From: Flavobacterium sp. H122
Lineage (GTDB): Bacteria > Bacteroidota > Bacteroidia > Flavobacteriales > Flavobacteriaceae
Assembly: GCF_004959765.1 (NCBI RefSeq)
Contig: NZ_SJZD01000005.1
Coordinates: 49,542 to 113,541 of the forward strand
Length of the DNA stretch: 64,000 nt
Direction: 5' to 3'
Both the position numbers and the translations under genes were made by a program. Below, piece after piece: positions 45,069-54,080 of this stretch. Below the pieces are notes generated by a model, which had not been told where the DNA came from, made no database searches, and saw only the letters and a list, made by a program, of their open reading frames with translations. Numbering within the stretch: position 1 is the first letter of the stretch; each line of letters begins with the position of its first letter.

Positions 45069-45828
45069 TTTTTTTTAAACTTCTGAAGAAATTTCTTGGT
45101 TTGATGTAAATAAATAAAATCAGCACCAAAAAAGTATTTAAAATACTTATTCTTGTAAAATCTTTAAATGGTCTGAAATGTGTAACCCTTTCGTTTGGAT
45201 CATATAGAATTTTAACGGGTACATTTTTCACCATCACATCATTCCACGCAGTGCGGACAATAACTTCTATCTCAAATTCAAATTTTTTGGTAAAAAACTT
45301 CTCCGGAATACTGTTCAAAGGATACAATCTAAAACCAGACTGTGTGTCCTGCAAAGTAATACCGGTTTCAAACCAGAACCAGAAATTTGAAAATTTATTT
45401 CCAAAACTGCTCTTCTTTGGCACACCATCCTGATTCATATTACGGCTGCCGATAAGCAAAACATCTTTTCCTTCTTTCTCCAAAGCATCAAGAAATACAG
45501 GAATATCATCAGGAAAATGCTGTCCGTCAGAATCAATGGTTATTGCATAATCATAATTCAGTTCCTTTGCTTTTTTAAAACCTTCACGAAGTGCATTTCC
45601 TTTACCTTGATTTTTATCAATATTAATTAAGGTAAAAGACTCGTTATAAGAATTTAAAATTTCAGAAGTTACATCGGTCGAACCGTCATTAACCACAATC
45701 AGATTGTGAGTTTGTTCTAAAACCCCGTCAATAACTCTTCGAAGCGTTTTGTGGTTATTATAAGTAGGGACAATAACACAAACGTTTAGCTCATTGATTC
45801 TTTCCGAAACTTTTTGAACGTCATTCAT
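45058..45828 (-). CDS. GT2 glycosyltransferase, probably the N-terminal half of a GT2-DUF2062 protein
   Basis: 256 residues. N-terminal V-I-V-P-T-Y-N-N, V-N-D-G-S-T-D and T-I-D-S-D-G-Q-H-F (metal-binding D-x-D) fit GT2, dolichyl-phosphate-mannose-synthase type. A C-terminal hydrophobic helix (about 227-245) precedes F-F-R-S-L-K-K-K-K-L and TAA. One base less in the A13 run would read straight into DUF2062. ApeJ-type glycosyltransferase/acyltransferases occupy this slot in aryl polyene clusters, so it may modify the head group. Confidence 0.8.
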   Translation of the reverse strand: MNDVQKVSERINELNVCVIVPTYNNHKTLRRVIDGVLEQTHNLIVVNDGSTDVTSEILNSYNESFTLINIDKNQGKGNALREGFKKAKELNYDYAITIDSDGQHFPDDIPVFLDALEKEGKDVLLIGSRNMNQDGVPKKSSFGNKFSNFWFWFETGITLQDTQSGFRLYPLNSIPEKFFTKKFEFEIEVIVRTAWNDVMVKNVPVKILYDPNERVTHFRPFKDFTRISILNTFLVLILFIYIKPRNFFRSLKKKKL

Positions 45829-45834
45829 ATTGTG

Positions 45835-46317
45835 TTACTTGATTTTTTGTTTTTCTGAATCTGTAAAAACTGTGGATTGTCCGATATAGATTTTTATATA
45901 TTCTTTCAATTCCTTTGATTGCTTATCGTAAGAAGTGAGGATTATTTTTTTGTCCTCTTCTATATTGGCTTTGTATTTGAGGAATTTGGGCGTATTTTCC
46001 TGAATACTCAGTCTAACCAATCGTATTTCGGCATTATTAGGATCCGCTTTAACCGAATTTTCAATAAGCGTAACTGCTTCAATAAACAGTTTTTTCTTCT
46101 TGATTTTTTCGAATGTAAATTTGGATTTCAATGCAATGGCTGCGCCTTTATATGCTAAAAGCGTTTTATTGTCTTTTGAATAATCAGCCATTAGATTGTA
46201 AAATTCAAGAGCGCTTTGTTTGGTTTTAGAAGCGGCATAATACTCCTCCCTTACAGAAGACAAGTCCTGCATAAAAAACATCCAAAGGGAAAATACTATT
46301 GAAAATAAAAACTTCAA
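45835..46317 (-). CDS. Exported helical protein of unknown function
   Basis: 160 residues, TTG start at 46317. Signal peptide about 1-16, then helical, Lys/Glu-rich repeats resembling TPR (L-A-Y-K-G-A-A-I-A-L-K-S-K, F-I-E-A-V-T-L-I-E-N-S-V-K-A-D-P-N-N-A-E). No family recognised. Located between the hotdog and glycosyltransferase genes with 2- and 6-base gaps, so it belongs to the pigment unit. Confidence 0.65.
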   Translation of the reverse strand: MKFLFSIVFSLWMFFMQDLSSVREEYYAASKTKQSALEFYNLMADYSKDNKTLLAYKGAAIALKSKFTFEKIKKKKLFIEAVTLIENSVKADPNNAEIRLVRLSIQENTPKFLKYKANIEEDKKIILTSYDKQSKELKEYIKIYIGQSTVFTDSEKQKIK

Positions 46318-46319
46318 AA

Positions 46320-46691
46320 TTATGCTTTTTTGTAAGTGTTTGTCAATTTTAAAGCTACAGTCTCATCAAAACTTGTAGTGTTTTTTACTTTAATTTCAGA
46401 AGATAAATCACCTGATATTTCCAGTTCCAGATTAAGCTTAGGGTTTATATCCGGATTGATAAGCGCCATAAACTTAACGTTAGAGGAATTTGTCATAAAT
46501 AAAGAACTTCCCAGGATTTCCTGAGAAAGTTCTTTTATAATCTGCATCATACACACACCCGGAGTCACAGGATTCCCAGGAAAATGCCCTTTAAAAATAT
46601 CGTGCTGCCTGTTAAGCATAACTGTTGCATTATATTTTCCATCAGCAACATTTTCTAATTTTTCTACCGTGTAAAAATCCTTAAGTAACAT
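46320..46691 (-). CDS. FabZ/FabA-like hotdog dehydratase (ApeI-like position)
   Basis: 123 residues. The H-F-P-G-N-P-V-T-P-G-V-C-M-M-Q segment (about 36-50) is the FabZ-type active site with catalytic His; the helix Glu of E. coli FabZ is not evident, so it may bind rather than dehydrate. The short length is typical of the single-domain dehydratases of aryl polyene clusters. It probably removes water from hydroxyacyl-ACP intermediates. Next to a beta-barrel gene, 22 bases away. Confidence 0.78.
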   Translation of the reverse strand: MLLKDFYTVEKLENVADGKYNATVMLNRQHDIFKGHFPGNPVTPGVCMMQIIKELSQEILGSSLFMTNSSNVKFMALINPDINPKLNLELEISGDLSSEIKVKNTTSFDETVALKLTNTYKKA

Positions 46692-46713
46692 ATGTATGTC
46701 TGTATAATATATT

Positions 46714-47316
46714 TTATTTAAAAGTATAAGTGATACCTGTTTGAAAAACTACGTTTGTAGAATCAAAATCATCATCAAAAGGAACAATTCCTTTTTTGAT
46801 TCTCGCTTCAATACCAAAGTTTTCAGTAAAATTATATCCGGCTCCCAAAAAGAAAGCCAAATCTATTCCTGTCAGATCATCATCGTAATAGTTGTATGAA
46901 TCATTGTAAGTATCTCCCAATACTTTTTTATTGTCATTTACTCTAATATCAAATGTAGGACCTACCTGAAAATTGAATTTATCAAATTTGAATTTATTAG
47001 CTAAACCAAGTGACAGGTATGCCAACTTAATATCATACGAGTGTCTTACGTTATTCTGGTCTATGTACTGGTATTCCGCACCTTGTCTTGAATAATTGAT
47101 TTCCGGCTGTAAAGCATATACCTTTGATAAGTTTAAAGTTCCGAATCCTCCGATATAAAAATCAGTTCTGGTACCAAATTTTTCATTTGGATCATCTGTC
47201 TGTGTTAAATGAGCAAAGTTCGCTCCTACTCTCAATCCCGGTTTAAAAGATACCTGTGCGTTTATTTGTGTGGATCCAAAAAAGCATAAAAATGCTATAA
47301 TAATCGATTTTTTCAT
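46714..47316 (-). CDS. Outer-membrane beta-barrel (porin-like) protein
   Basis: 200 residues. Signal peptide to about 20 (I-N-A-Q), then F-K-P-G-L-R-V-G-A-N-F-A-H, Q-P-E-I-N-Y-S-R-Q-G and a C-terminal strand ending G-I-T-Y-T-F-K, the standard shape of PorT-like barrels of Bacteroidota. It might help locate the pigment in the outer membrane; this is inference from the operon. Confidence 0.8.
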   Translation of the reverse strand: MKKSIIIAFLCFFGSTQINAQVSFKPGLRVGANFAHLTQTDDPNEKFGTRTDFYIGGFGTLNLSKVYALQPEINYSRQGAEYQYIDQNNVRHSYDIKLAYLSLGLANKFKFDKFNFQVGPTFDIRVNDNKKVLGDTYNDSYNYYDDDLTGIDLAFFLGAGYNFTENFGIEARIKKGIVPFDDDFDSTNVVFQTGITYTFK

Positions 47317-47328
47317 TTGATAAATGGG

Positions 47329-47958
47329 TTAATTAATTATTTGATTTAGTTCTATTTTAAGTTTGATATTTTTATGACTAATTATAATACCCTCGGCAAA
47401 AGTAGTGTTTTTTGATACAAAATCGAAAACAACCTTTTCGCTGCTTTTTGAAGCATGTACTAAACGTGATAATTTATTTTCTGCTTTGTTAAAAAAGAAA
47501 TAATCAAAATTCTTACCATTTTTAGTTTTATAAATCAAAAAATTATTGTTTTCAAATATTTCTTCTGATTTGTGGTTGATTTTAAGCAATATTCTAAAAT
47601 CCTTTTCCAGAGTATTCAAAATAATTTTCCGGTTTAAGTCATCGATTATATAGTTGACTTTAAAATCATTTTCAGACAATTCAAAATCCATTAATTTATT
47701 CCCGAATTCTGTGGTGAATACCACACGGTGTACCGAATCACTAATTCTTTTGGTAATAAAAATGCCTCCCAGTTTATTACCATATACTTCTATATGGGCT
47801 TTATAAACATAATCAGTCTGTGGATTTTCAAAATAAGGATTTTTAAATTCAGTAATTGAATTTTCTTTTTTCGCTGCATCAATCTTATAGGAGCTGCACG
47901 AAAACAAAGTAACCGACAATAAACTAATTAGTAAAAACCGAGTCATCAAGTTTTGCAT
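47329..47958 (-). CDS. Lipoprotein of the pigment cluster (ApeN-like position)
   Basis: 209 residues. Hydrophobic start M-T-R-F-L-L-I-S-L-L-S and a lipobox-like L-F-S-C give a lipid anchor at about C21. The mature protein is beta-rich and Phe/Asn-rich. No family recognised. It overlaps the LolA-like gene by 35 bases, and such a LolA-lipoprotein pair occurs in aryl polyene clusters. An internal Met at 47946 would shorten the overlap. Confidence 0.72.
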   Translation of the reverse strand: MQNLMTRFLLISLLSVTLFSCSSYKIDAAKKENSITEFKNPYFENPQTDYVYKAHIEVYGNKLGGIFITKRISDSVHRVVFTTEFGNKLMDFELSENDFKVNYIIDDLNRKIILNTLEKDFRILLKINHKSEEIFENNNFLIYKTKNGKNFDYFFFNKAENKLSRLVHASKSSEKVVFDFVSKNTTFAEGIIISHKNIKLKIELNQIIN

Positions 47959-48550
47959 TAATTACTTTGTTTTTAAACACAATCCGTGTATAATCTCCCG
48001 AAGGCTCAATTAATTTTACCTGTGCTACTGTAGCATCATTTACAGGAAAAAACAATTCTACCTGCTTAATGTATTTTTTTACTGTTGCCGTTTTTGGATT
48101 CAATCTGGCAATATAAAAATCCTTTATTTTAAAATAAGAAATGGTAAACTCTTTATCGTCAAACATATTACCGCTGACACTCCCAACAATCAGTTTGTTT
48201 ATTTTTTCAAACATTTTGCTTTTAGCATCAACTGTACTTTTGTTTCCCTGATCGTTTATATAAATCTTATTATTCTTAAAAATAATACTGTACTGGTAAG
48301 GTTTTGTATATTGCCAGTTAAGCATACCAGGTGCTTTAAAAGCCATTTTACCGGATGTTTCTATATCTTTTGACAGAAAATCCATATGCTTGTACTGGAT
48401 AAAATCGGTTTTAAGAGATTTAATATTTTTTGTTTCTTTTTCTACATCATTTTTAAAATTTGTAATTTCTGCAGGGGACATTTTTTGCTCCTGAGCAAAT
48501 AAAACAATTGATAAAAAGGAAAATATAACTATTAAAAATTTAGTTTTCAT
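47924..48550 (-). CDS. LolA-like outer-membrane lipoprotein carrier
   Basis: 208 residues from the ATG at 48550 (M-K-T-K-F-L-I-V); a longer frame begins at a TTG 9 bases earlier. Signal peptide to about 19 (F-A-Q), then A-E-I-T-N-F-K-N-D-V, L-K-T-D-F-I-Q-Y-K-H and S-G-K-M-A-F-K-A-P-G-M-L-N-W-Q-Y, a LolA-type fold. It may shuttle the lipoproteins or the pigment across the periplasm. Overlaps the deacetylase stop by 11 bases. Confidence 0.82.
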   Translation of the reverse strand: MKTKFLIVIFSFLSIVLFAQEQKMSPAEITNFKNDVEKETKNIKSLKTDFIQYKHMDFLSKDIETSGKMAFKAPGMLNWQYTKPYQYSIIFKNNKIYINDQGNKSTVDAKSKMFEKINKLIVGSVSGNMFDDKEFTISYFKIKDFYIARLNPKTATVKKYIKQVELFFPVNDATVAQVKLIEPSGDYTRIVFKNKVINAKLDDSVFTN

Positions 48551-49304
48551 AGGCAGCAATATTCAATAATTGGTCAACTGTAACCATTTCATAACTTTCA
48601 GAATGCAAAAATAGCAATAACTGTTCCAAAACGTGTACTGTTTTAATAGAAGTGTCGTGCATTAATACGATTGCTCCCGGAGCTGTACCTTTTATAATTC
48701 TGTTTAAAATTTTATCCTCTTCCTGAATTACCGTATCCAGTGAACGGACATTCCACCCTATAACCTTTTGATTTAAAACCGAAACGGCTTTTGCAATATT
48801 TGGATTTGTTACCCCAAAAGGAGGTCTGAAAAGCAGGTTATCCTGATTGGTAAACTGTGCTAAAATTGTGTTAGTTTTTTTGATTTCCTCAATGACTTTT
48901 TCAGTTGAAAAAAAACCAATCGATTTAGAATGTGTGTAGGTATGATTTCCCACGAGATGCCCTTCAGCAAGGATGCGTTTCAAAATTTCGGGATATTTTT
49001 CTATTTGTGTGCCAATACAGAAAAAAGTTGCCTTTGCATTATATTTTTTCAATAAATCCAAAACCTCAATGGTCATTTCATGAGGTCCGTCATCAAAAGT
49101 AAGCGCAATTCTTTTATTTTTTTCTAAAGGATTGGAATTGAAAGTTTTTACAAAATATTCCAATCGGATATCAAAAGAACCCCATGAAGTCATTCCTAAA
49201 AAGAAAAGAAACAACAGTACGAAATATCCCCACCCTGCATTAAAAACAATGAGAGCGAAAAATAAAATCAAACATAAAACAATACTATTTTTATGCTTTA
49301 GCAT
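48540..49304 (-). CDS. Polysaccharide deacetylase (NodB) family protein
   Basis: 254 residues. Two N-terminal helices (about 8-40) anchor it. Metal site: T-F-D-D-G-P (D71, D72) with H121 and H125 (H-T-Y-T-H); R-P-P-F-G-V-T is the third motif. Family members remove acetyl groups from N-acetylglucosamine polymers or small substrates. Its role in a pigment operon is unclear; deacetylation of a glycosylated intermediate is possible. Confidence 0.82.
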   Translation of the reverse strand: MLKHKNSIVLCLILFFALIVFNAGWGYFVLLFLFFLGMTSWGSFDIRLEYFVKTFNSNPLEKNKRIALTFDDGPHEMTIEVLDLLKKYNAKATFFCIGTQIEKYPEILKRILAEGHLVGNHTYTHSKSIGFFSTEKVIEEIKKTNTILAQFTNQDNLLFRPPFGVTNPNIAKAVSVLNQKVIGWNVRSLDTVIQEEDKILNRIIKGTAPGAIVLMHDTSIKTVHVLEQLLLFLHSESYEMVTVDQLLNIAAYEN

Positions 49305-50359
49305 TTTTGAAGCAAGATTAAACTATGGTCTTTTCCCTGATATTGATTGTACATCAAAACATACTGATATTCTGATTTTTCAATATCATTCATTTTAACA
49401 ACCGGCGGTATAGTCTGATGTTTTATAATTGATGAAGTCATCCACAATCCAAATCCGCTTGCTGTGTTATACTCACCGCTTAAATGTTTGTAGTAAACCT
49501 GCGGTGCATTTTTTAAAAGTTTTTTGGCTCCATCATAAAAATGATCAAATTCTGAGTCACCGTTATTTCCTAAAACTATAGCATCAATTTGTTCTGCTGT
49601 AATATTATTTAACGTCAGGAAATTTTGTATAAATTCCTCAACTTCATCAGATTTTATAATGTTTTTTATTTCAACATCCAGCACTTTTGCATAAGAAGAA
49701 GCTTTATTCTCATTTTCCAAGGCAAAAAAAGCAGCACCTTCACTAAACACAACTCCTTTAGAAACAGGGTTAACAATTTCACCAGGAAGATCTTCTTCTT
49801 TTTTAATTATATTAATTAATTTAAAAAGAGAGATTGTATGTTCAGCAGTTTCATCAATCCCACCTACTAAAACTGACTGCGCCTCACCGGCATCCAACTG
49901 CATTTTAGCATCAATTAAAGCTGTTTCCAAAGAAACGGCACCGTTTACATATGTAAAATTATAACTCTTGCACTGCAGTCCCAAAGCAATCTGACCTGCA
50001 ACCGTATTGTGCGTAGACTGGATAAAAGAAGTTGGCGTCAGGAACTCTTCGTTATTATCCAAAATTGCTTTTAGAAATTTTTCCGAGTCTTCCACACACC
50101 CCATCCCTGTTCCGGTAATTATGGCGTCAGGATTTTTTATTCCTGCCTCATTCAATGCTTTTGTAGAAGCATAAATACCCATCTTAACACCTTTTGCCAT
50201 CCGGCGGATCATTGCCGGCGGAATCAGCTCTTTATATGAAGGCTGCTGTGCATAAATTACTGCGTCAGTAGTATTGACTGCTGTGTTTTCTAAAAATTCA
50301 GCTTCAAAAGTATTTTGAGCCGAAACGATTCCCATTCCGTTGATATAACAGCCTTTCAT
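49298..50359 (-). CDS. Catalytically dead ketosynthase homologue (chain-length-factor-like)
   Basis: 353 residues with KS fold features: G-M-G-I-V-S at 8-13, G-T-G-M-G-C-V-E at 83-90, V-L-V-G-G-I-D-E. At the active-site Cys position the sequence reads V-N-G-A-V-S (A141 in place of Cys); the two His positions appear as G-N-N-G-D and L-S-G-E-Y. All three catalytic residues are thus absent. The next gene is an active KS that shares a base with it, so they probably form a KS-CLF heterodimer. ApeC is the known analogue. Confidence 0.8.
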   Translation of the reverse strand: MKGCYINGMGIVSAQNTFEAEFLENTAVNTTDAVIYAQQPSYKELIPPAMIRRMAKGVKMGIYASTKALNEAGIKNPDAIITGTGMGCVEDSEKFLKAILDNNEEFLTPTSFIQSTHNTVAGQIALGLQCKSYNFTYVNGAVSLETALIDAKMQLDAGEAQSVLVGGIDETAEHTISLFKLINIIKKEEDLPGEIVNPVSKGVVFSEGAAFFALENENKASSYAKVLDVEIKNIIKSDEVEEFIQNFLTLNNITAEQIDAIVLGNNGDSEFDHFYDGAKKLLKNAPQVYYKHLSGEYNTASGFGLWMTSSIIKHQTIPPVVKMNDIEKSEYQYVLMYNQYQGKDHSLILLQKC

Positions 50360-51549
50360 TATTTTTTAGAAAAAATTACAGTTGAACAATTCCCTCCAAA
50401 TCCAAAAGAATTGGACAATACGTGGTTTATTTCTTTATTTTTTAAAGTCGTTTGCGGTATTAAACTGAACTCTTCCATAGGAGTAACAAAATTCAAATTA
50501 GGAAATACCACATTATGCTCTAACGCCAGTATGCTGTAAACCGCCTCAATAGCTGCTGCAGCTGCCAGCGTGTGGCCGGTAAAAGCCTTTGTAGAGCTGA
50601 ATTCAGGAGAATTTTCTCCGAAAATTCTGATTAAAGCACGTCCTTCAGACAAATCATTATTAGGCGTAGCAGTTCCATGAGCATTGATATAATCAATATC
50701 CGAAGGCTGTAAATCAGCTGTCTTTAATGCTTTCTGCATAGCTAAATAAGCTCCGTCACCGTTCTCTGAAGAAGCGGTTTGATGGAAAGCGTCATTTGCA
50801 TTTCCAAATCCGGAAACATAAGCCAGTACTTTTTTATTGTTTTTCTGAACAATTTCGTCAGATTCAAGCACTAAAAAAGCAGCCGCCTCACCTAAATTCA
50901 ATCCTTTCCGGTTATTATCGAAAGGTGTATTGTAAGTATCCGATAAAATCATCAGGGTTTTAAATCCGTTGATGGTGAATTTTGCCAAAGCATCTGTACC
51001 TCCTACAATTACGCGGTCCAGTTTCCCCTGCTGAATCATACGCGCACCCATCATGATAGCATTTGCTGCTGATGAACACGCTGTACTTACTGTGGAAACA
51101 AAACCTTCCAGACCTATATATTCTGCTATTTTATGAGAAGAATCACCGGCATCGTGACTGCTGATATACTTTCTACAGGCTTCATCCTCAAAATATTCGT
51201 AATAGAACTTTTCAGTCATATCCATGCCCCCAACGCTGGTTGCCGAAATCAAACCTGATCGATAGTCATTCAGGTTTGAAATCCCTGCATTTTCAACTGC
51301 TTTTTTTGCAGCATATGCCCCCAGCATGGCCGTTCTGGAATAATTATTATCGGGTGTCAGGTCAAGAAGCTGCTCTAACTGTGAATTGGTTAATTTAATT
51401 TCACCTACTTTAATAACATCTTTGTGAACGGTATGGAAATTTTCAATTGCAGAAATACCTTTTTGTCCTGAAGTTAATGCATTAAAGTTTTCTTCAACAG
51501 TTTTTCCTATTGAAGAGATGATTCCCATTCCTGTTATAGCAACTTTCAT
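50359..51549 (-). CDS. Beta-ketoacyl-ACP synthase (condensing partner of the CLF-like protein)
   Basis: 396 residues, FabF-like. Triad C158 (S-T-A-C-S-S), H291 (H-G-T-A-T-P) and H326 (F-T-G-H-T). It elongates ACP-bound chains with malonyl-ACP. Its stop overlaps the start of the CLF-like gene by one base. A 68-bp gap with a hairpin at 51580-51605 separates it from the ACP gene upstream. Confidence 0.92.
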   Translation of the reverse strand: MKVAITGMGIISSIGKTVEENFNALTSGQKGISAIENFHTVHKDVIKVGEIKLTNSQLEQLLDLTPDNNYSRTAMLGAYAAKKAVENAGISNLNDYRSGLISATSVGGMDMTEKFYYEYFEDEACRKYISSHDAGDSSHKIAEYIGLEGFVSTVSTACSSAANAIMMGARMIQQGKLDRVIVGGTDALAKFTINGFKTLMILSDTYNTPFDNNRKGLNLGEAAAFLVLESDEIVQKNNKKVLAYVSGFGNANDAFHQTASSENGDGAYLAMQKALKTADLQPSDIDYINAHGTATPNNDLSEGRALIRIFGENSPEFSSTKAFTGHTLAAAAAIEAVYSILALEHNVVFPNLNFVTPMEEFSLIPQTTLKNKEINHVLSNSFGFGGNCSTVIFSKK

Positions 51550-51579
51550 TTTAAAATTAGATTTTAGAGTTTAGAAACC

Positions 51580-51605
51580 ACATCAGAAATTAGTATTCCT
51601 GATGT
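51580..51605 (-). other. Hairpin in the ACP-ketosynthase gap
   Basis: ACATCAG / CTGATGT pair around a 12-nt AT-rich loop. The loop's AAATTAG can also pair with a CTAATTT immediately beyond (about 51611-51618), giving two alternative folds. No T-run follows. It may tune or process the transcript. Confidence 0.4.
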
Positions 51606-51617
51606 CCGATTTCTAAT

Positions 51618-51875
51618 TTATTTTGTTCTGTTTGCAGAAATGTATGCTGCCATTGTTTCAACAGACTGGAAAATTGTTTTTCCTTCTTTAGGATCAGTCA
51701 ATTTGATTCCGTATTCTTTATCTAAAAGTACAATCAATTCCAATGCATCAATAGAATCCAATCCTAAACCATCTCCAAAAAGAGCATCATTATCATTAAT
51801 ATCCTCTACTGCAATATCTTCCAAGTTTAAAACTTCGATGATTTTTGATTTTAATTCGTGTTTTAAAGCGTCCAT
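51618..51875 (-). CDS. Acyl carrier protein 1
   Basis: 85 residues. Phosphopantetheine Ser S41 in [10 protein letters not shown], with the I-E-V-L-N-L helix before it. Starts inside the tail of the KS-like gene (13-base overlap). It probably carries the growing chain of the KS pair directly downstream. A second ACP is encoded at 61310. Confidence 0.92.
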   Translation of the reverse strand: MDALKHELKSKIIEVLNLEDIAVEDINDNDALFGDGLGLDSIDALELIVLLDKEYGIKLTDPKEGKTIFQSVETMAAYISANRTK

Positions 51876-52492
51876 AATCTATCTGTATATAATTTATTTA
51901 TTTTTTCTAAACTGTGAGTGTCCGTTTCTCCTTTTTCGACAAGATAAACAACTGCTTTGTAGTTTTCCTGATATAATTCAACCCATCCACACAGGACTTT
52001 CTCTGCTTTTTGTGATTCCAAAAGCTGACGGGAGTAATTTTCCATCAATCTGCCCGGAAATTCATCAGACACAAAAAAAATATTTTCCGATTTTAAGTTG
52101 TGCTTTATACTTATTTCTCCGATGCAGATATTTGGCAAAGTATAAACAAATACAGCCGGGCTGGGAAAATAATTCTCTTTATCTGTAATTGAATCCTGGT
52201 ACTTTACATCTGTATCCAAACTTGAGGAACGATTTGCAAAAACGAGCGCAATATCATTTTCTTCATCCATTTTTGCAACCTTTTTCAAAATTATTTCAGA
52301 GGACAGAAAAGCCAGCTTGCTCAAAGCATCCATCTTGAAAAATTTAGAATACTCCATTTCAAAATGCTTGTAAGCCGCTTTTGAAAATGCAGCAAAATTT
52401 GAATCAGCCAAACTGAACAGTTCCTCACCGTTTACATAAACGGCATTGTCCTGAATGACACAATAATTTGATATTTTATAGTTTGAATCCAA
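51863..52492 (-). CDS. Half-length ketosynthase-like protein without active site
   Basis: 209 residues, TTG start at 52492. The middle ([14 protein letters not shown], then [16 protein letters not shown]) follows the N-terminal half of KS domains. At the Cys position it reads F-V-S-D-E-F. The His residues of the C-terminal half are missing because the protein ends early. It may act as a structural partner; whether it pairs with the neighbouring KS is unknown. Overlaps the ACP by 13 bases. Confidence 0.7.
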   Translation of the reverse strand: MDSNYKISNYCVIQDNAVYVNGEELFSLADSNFAAFSKAAYKHFEMEYSKFFKMDALSKLAFLSSEIILKKVAKMDEENDIALVFANRSSSLDTDVKYQDSITDKENYFPSPAVFVYTLPNICIGEISIKHNLKSENIFFVSDEFPGRLMENYSRQLLESQKAEKVLCGWVELYQENYKAVVYLVEKGETDTHSLEKINKLYTDRLWTL

Positions 52493-52494
52493 AA

Positions 52495-53634
52495 TTATTT
52501 CACTTTTTCAAATAAAACAGCTGTATTACAACCTCCAAAACCGGAAGCTGTTTTCAAAAAACGGTCAATAGTGACTTCATTTTTTTGAGTGATTACATTC
52601 ACAGGCTGTGTCACACCGCATTCTTCGTACCCTTTAGACACAATTAACCGGTTGTGAACGGCACTTTGCATAGCCAAGACTGTTTCCAGCAGTCCCGAAG
52701 CACCCAGCGTATGTCCGTAATATCCTTTTAAACTGTTTACCGGTACGTTTTGCAGCCCTAAACGGTTAAAAGCTATAGCTTCCATTTCATCATTGTACAT
52801 AGTTGCCGTACCGTGTGCCGAGATATAGTTTATCGAATCAGATTCGATTTGTGCTTCTTTAATAGCACTTGCAATACTTCTGAACAATCCTTCTCCGGTT
52901 CTGGAAGGTCCTGAGATATGATTCGCATCATTCACGGCTCCGTCACCTAAAATCTGAAAACTGTGATTATTGACCTCTTCTTCTGAAGAAGTGATATAAA
53001 CAGCAGCGGCCGCTTCCCCCAGTGTAACTCCATTTCTTCCGGCATCATAAGGCCTGCACGGTGAGGCACTCATTGCCTGAAACGAATTGAAACCGGAAAG
53101 CACAAACTCCGAAACCACATCACCAGCCACTACATAAGCATTATCATACATACCGCTTTGGATTAACCGCTTTGCCACGGCTATTGCCAGTACACCCGAA
53201 ACACAGGCATTTGAAACTACAACAGGCTGTGTTTTAAATCCAAAATAATCACTGATTTTTTTTGCCAGAACGGATAATTGCACAGATTCGATTTGAGCCG
53301 TTTCATTTTCCAGCAAATCAATATTTCCTTTAGTGGTAGAAAAAACAAAAGCAGTTCTATCACTTATTTTATCCGATTGCATTAATGGCTGCAACGCCAG
53401 AATAAGCATTTTTTCCAGTCTTGAAAAACCTTCCGATTTCTCAATAGAATGAAATGCGGTATTCAGTTCCTCAATATCAATAACCGAAGCATAAAAATTA
53501 TCCAGCAGACCTGTTTTTTGTTGCTGTCTGATTCCTGAAATACCTTTTTGCACGGCATCCCAGTTTGATACAACATCAAAACCTAAGGGCGTTATACAAT
53601 TCGACTTGGTTATATATATTTTTCCTGCACTCAT
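52495..53634 (-). CDS. Beta-ketoacyl-ACP synthase 2
   Basis: 379 residues, FabF-like with complete triad C144 (N-A-C-V-S-G), H274 (H-G-T-A-T-M) and H308 (Y-G-H-T-L). It differs from the KS at 50359 in the N-terminal region and has no linker. A 4-base overlap with the thioesterase start indicates coupling. It elongates the polyene or the resorcinol chain; which is not clear from sequence. Confidence 0.9.
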   Translation of the reverse strand: MSAGKIYITKSNCITPLGFDVVSNWDAVQKGISGIRQQQKTGLLDNFYASVIDIEELNTAFHSIEKSEGFSRLEKMLILALQPLMQSDKISDRTAFVFSTTKGNIDLLENETAQIESVQLSVLAKKISDYFGFKTQPVVVSNACVSGVLAIAVAKRLIQSGMYDNAYVVAGDVVSEFVLSGFNSFQAMSASPCRPYDAGRNGVTLGEAAAAVYITSSEEEVNNHSFQILGDGAVNDANHISGPSRTGEGLFRSIASAIKEAQIESDSINYISAHGTATMYNDEMEAIAFNRLGLQNVPVNSLKGYYGHTLGASGLLETVLAMQSAVHNRLIVSKGYEECGVTQPVNVITQKNEVTIDRFLKTASGFGGCNTAVLFEKVK

Positions 53635-54080
53635 TTAAGCAAACCAACTTTACGTTTCCATTCTTCAAAAAAAGTTGGCATATTTAATGACAAATCGCCT
53701 TTGGCATCAACAAAAACCTGTATTGTTTCGCCTTTACATACAACATTATCAGCTGTGTCAAAAATTTTATATCTAAAAATCATCTTAGCTGCCGGTGTAT
53801 CTACAATAGTAGTTTCGATTCTAGCCACATCACCATAACGCAAAGACAATTTGTGTTCACATTCCGATTTTACAATTGGTGTCGTGTAACCATTACGCTG
53901 TACATCCAGATATGAAATTCCATGCTCACGGCCAAAAGCCTCTCTTCCATCTTCAAAATAAGTAATGTAATAGCCATGCCAAACAATTCCTAAAGGATCT
54001 GTTTCATTAAACCTTACTCTGATATCGTGAGAAATGGTTAATTCCGGCACTTCTTTATACTGCTCTTTTCTTTTTATCAT
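53631..54080 (-). CDS. Hotdog acyl-thioesterase (4-hydroxybenzoyl-CoA thioesterase type)
   Basis: 149 residues. R-F-N-E-T-D-P-L-G-I-V-W-H-G-Y-Y (about 23-38) holds the catalytic Asp (D28); F-E-D-G-R-E-A-F follows. ApeK-type enzymes of this family occur in aryl polyene clusters and release or edit acyl chains. It overlaps the ABC permease stop by 26 bases and the downstream KS start by 4. Confidence 0.85.
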   Translation of the reverse strand: MIKRKEQYKEVPELTISHDIRVRFNETDPLGIVWHGYYITYFEDGREAFGREHGISYLDVQRNGYTTPIVKSECEHKLSLRYGDVARIETTIVDTPAAKMIFRYKIFDTADNVVCKGETIQVFVDAKGDLSLNMPTFFEEWKRKVGLLK

